64,000 nt of DNA, taken from Paracyclopina nana (lineage: Eukaryota; Arthropoda; Copepoda; Cyclopoida; Cyclopettidae). The stretch lies in the NCBI GenBank assembly GCA_019096065.1, contig JAGUCH010000001.1, forward strand, positions 17,298,001 through 17,362,000. The letters run 5' to 3'. The notes beneath the pieces were generated by a model that was not told the origin of the DNA, searched no databases, and saw nothing but the letters and a program-made list of their open reading frames with translations. Each line of letters begins with the position of its first letter. Positions within the stretch are counted from its first letter, which is position 1. Position numbers and translations under genes: made by a program. Shown here in pieces: positions 50,201 to 53,200 of this stretch.

Positions 50201-53200
50201 AACACCTCCACTTCAAAGGGGTCGACAGGAGCTGGGCCAAATCCAGGTCCACCCTCGGCTTCAGAAATGCCACTCTCAGGAATAGCAACAGTAGGACCTA
50301 CTGGGCCCGTGGTTTGAGAATCCACTAGCGCAGGATCCACCATTGATGGCTGGATTGGAACCTCAGTGGGAGCCTCTGTAGAGCTGCCCTCTGGAGTTAG
50401 AGAAACCCAGGCTAAAATGACCATCGCGAGTTGATTGGGATTGGAATATCTCTAGAAAAGTGACCAGCTTGGACGAAGTCCGATGGGAGAATGATCAACA
50501 TTAAGTGAAAGCTGAGAGTTGCAACTGCCTGTTGCACCCTCGCTACGTTTCTCGACCTAGGAAGTCAAAAATGTCCGTGCAACTCGACGATGAGCGTGCG
50601 CGCACGCGCCCATCTTATAAGGAAGTGGTATAAGTCCTGTTAACTTGTTCTTTTTTACCTAGACAAAAAATGACCTTGGGTTTTTTAAAAGGGACAACCC
50701 ACGCATTTAAATGCCCGAGAGTGTGGGGCATACCTGTAAAGATGTGTATAAAAAGGGCAGGTTACGGCCTTACAGCAACAGTCTGGAAATGAGCGATAGC
50801 TTGAATAGCCTCGATAATCTAAGGATGTCTCTGATCACCGAATCCATGGAAGGAGAATCTGCATTGGTCTCTATGATGGAGACTGATAAGACTGGAGAGT
50901 TCAACGAACAAGAGGTTAGTGAGCTCCTAAAGGATGATGAGCCAGTTATGGATCGCAACATGCCTGCTGTCAATATTGAGAACCAAGCCCAGAATCAGAC
51001 GACTAGGCACCAGGACCAAGAGGAACCCCTCGAGGTCCCATTGGAAAGGGTATCCTCCAGTTTGGGGTACCCATTGCCATTTGAGGATTTGATCAGGCCT
51101 CCCCACATGGAGGGTCTACAGGCCTATGCGAGGGAGGCGAGCCGGACCAGAGCTACTATACAGCAGCATTATGATGCAAGCCTGTTGAAGATAGCTACGA
51201 AAGAGGTCATGACTGTTGGAAAGGAGGTGCCTTTTGACCTAACGATTAGGATAAATGGAGAACCCTATGAACGGACCGAGCCTCGTAGGCCATTGAAGGT
51301 GAAAAACTTTGACTGCATTGAATTGATTATCGAGCCAGTGAGTAAAGGAGGGGAGATTCCCGATTTTCTTGTTATATTTCCGATGCTAGACAATCTACCA
51401 GTCTACAATTTGCCTGACAAGATGGAATATGACGAGAATGTCCATAAGTTGGCCAATGTCAGAAGTTGGTCTGCCGTCCAGAGCCCAACAGCTGTTGGGT
51501 ATTATGTCCATGGAATCCGTGGACAGGGTGGAGCTCAACTCCCTGTAGTAGTCTCCAAACATTATACCAAGCGAGGCTGCATTCAGATCATGCCAACATT
51601 GGACTCATCATTTTGGGATCCGCGGATGTTCCATGATTTGACGTCGCCTTACTTGCAACTGTATGTGGGACCGCCGTCCTGCCTTAACAATGGCGTGGCC
51701 CAAGCACCACGAAAATTGGACGTGAAGATCGATATGACCGCACTTCTGCCTACCATGGTAGCCCAGTTTGTGGATCGAGCCATTGGAACGTATCCGCAAT
51801 GCGTTAGGTACACAGCCGGGGCCAGGCCCCAAAAACTAGCCGCGTTCGTGGAGAAGTCTTGGCAACAAAAACCAAGGCGAGGACCTAGACTGTACGCCGA
51901 TGTAGCGCGCGGGCGCCCTTTTGGCGCAGGAACGAATGGACCAGACATTTTGCACGCTAAGCGCTCCAAAGTCGATAAGAATAAGGAGCGTGTGAACTAT
52001 CTCCTCCAGGCTAAAATGGAGGAAATGACCCCCAGCGACATCAAGGTATTCACTGAGGCGATTAATGGATTTGTCGGGCAGTTCTAAAAAATGAAATTAC
52101 CCTTCAGAATCGAATTGTACATATTGATAAAATACTTGGTTGTGGGCCAATACTCTTAACTTTTTACCATACATGTCGACATGCTATGATAATAAAAAAC
52201 CAATGGAAAAAAGCAAAGAGTGTCTAGACATAGTAAGGTGGCGTGCCCACACTTGTCTGGGTTTATAAGGAAAGTTAGCGGTCTTGGGGCCCATATAGTT
52301 TCTGATCAGAATTTGTGCTGGTAAGATGTTGTTTGAATTGGTCTTCATACTCACCCTTTTGGGATCTGGCACTTGGGGCCTGTCCAACTACCCAAATACT
52401 CAGTTCGTACTGGATGAGGCACTTTGCCATTCCGGACATGCCCTAGTTCCAGTTAGAGTGGTCCACCATCCTAGAATGGTGAAAAAGGCTATGGTGTTAG
52501 ATACGAAGGATTACAGTGGCCTTTTGCAATCAACAATTGGCGTCCTGAATAATATTGACACCGTGGTAAAAGAAGTTAAGGACAAGGAGGACTTGGTCCA
52601 TATTGGGAATATGTTGGCAGTTGGTGAAGAGAGTACCCCTAACACCATCGACAAAGCTTGCTCCAAACGTCAAGGGTTTGTACCATTTGCCCCTAAAACT
52701 TATGAAGACATGGACGTTTTTCTAGAACTATTACGTTATACGGCAAAGGAAAGCCCTCTTGCCACTAAGGTGACTTTATGTGCAAAGTTTCGAATTGTCA
52801 ATGAGGTACCTATGTCCTTGGATGGGAAAACCACATTTCCTCAAGTGGGGTATGAGAAAAAACCAGACGATGAGATAATTGCAGGTTACCCGTGTATCAC
52901 GGGGTATTTCACTGTGGGACAAGGGCCGAGGACCATGACGTCAGTTAAAGCCCATGCACCACACAGTGATGGGAAGGCAACGATATGTGTCCAAAATGAC
53001 TTTGTCATCACCCATAAGGACTTTGTCAAATCTGAATTGTCTGGGAGGAAAAGTTTCCTTGAAAAGGCCTACAACGCCGTGATGGCCCTAGCAGAATCAG
53101 GTAAATCGACGAAATTCACCGATGGCATGATAGCAAATACCACTCCACTGAGAGTACCACCGAAAGTTTCTTTGGCCTTTCGACTACTGAAAGGTTTTAG

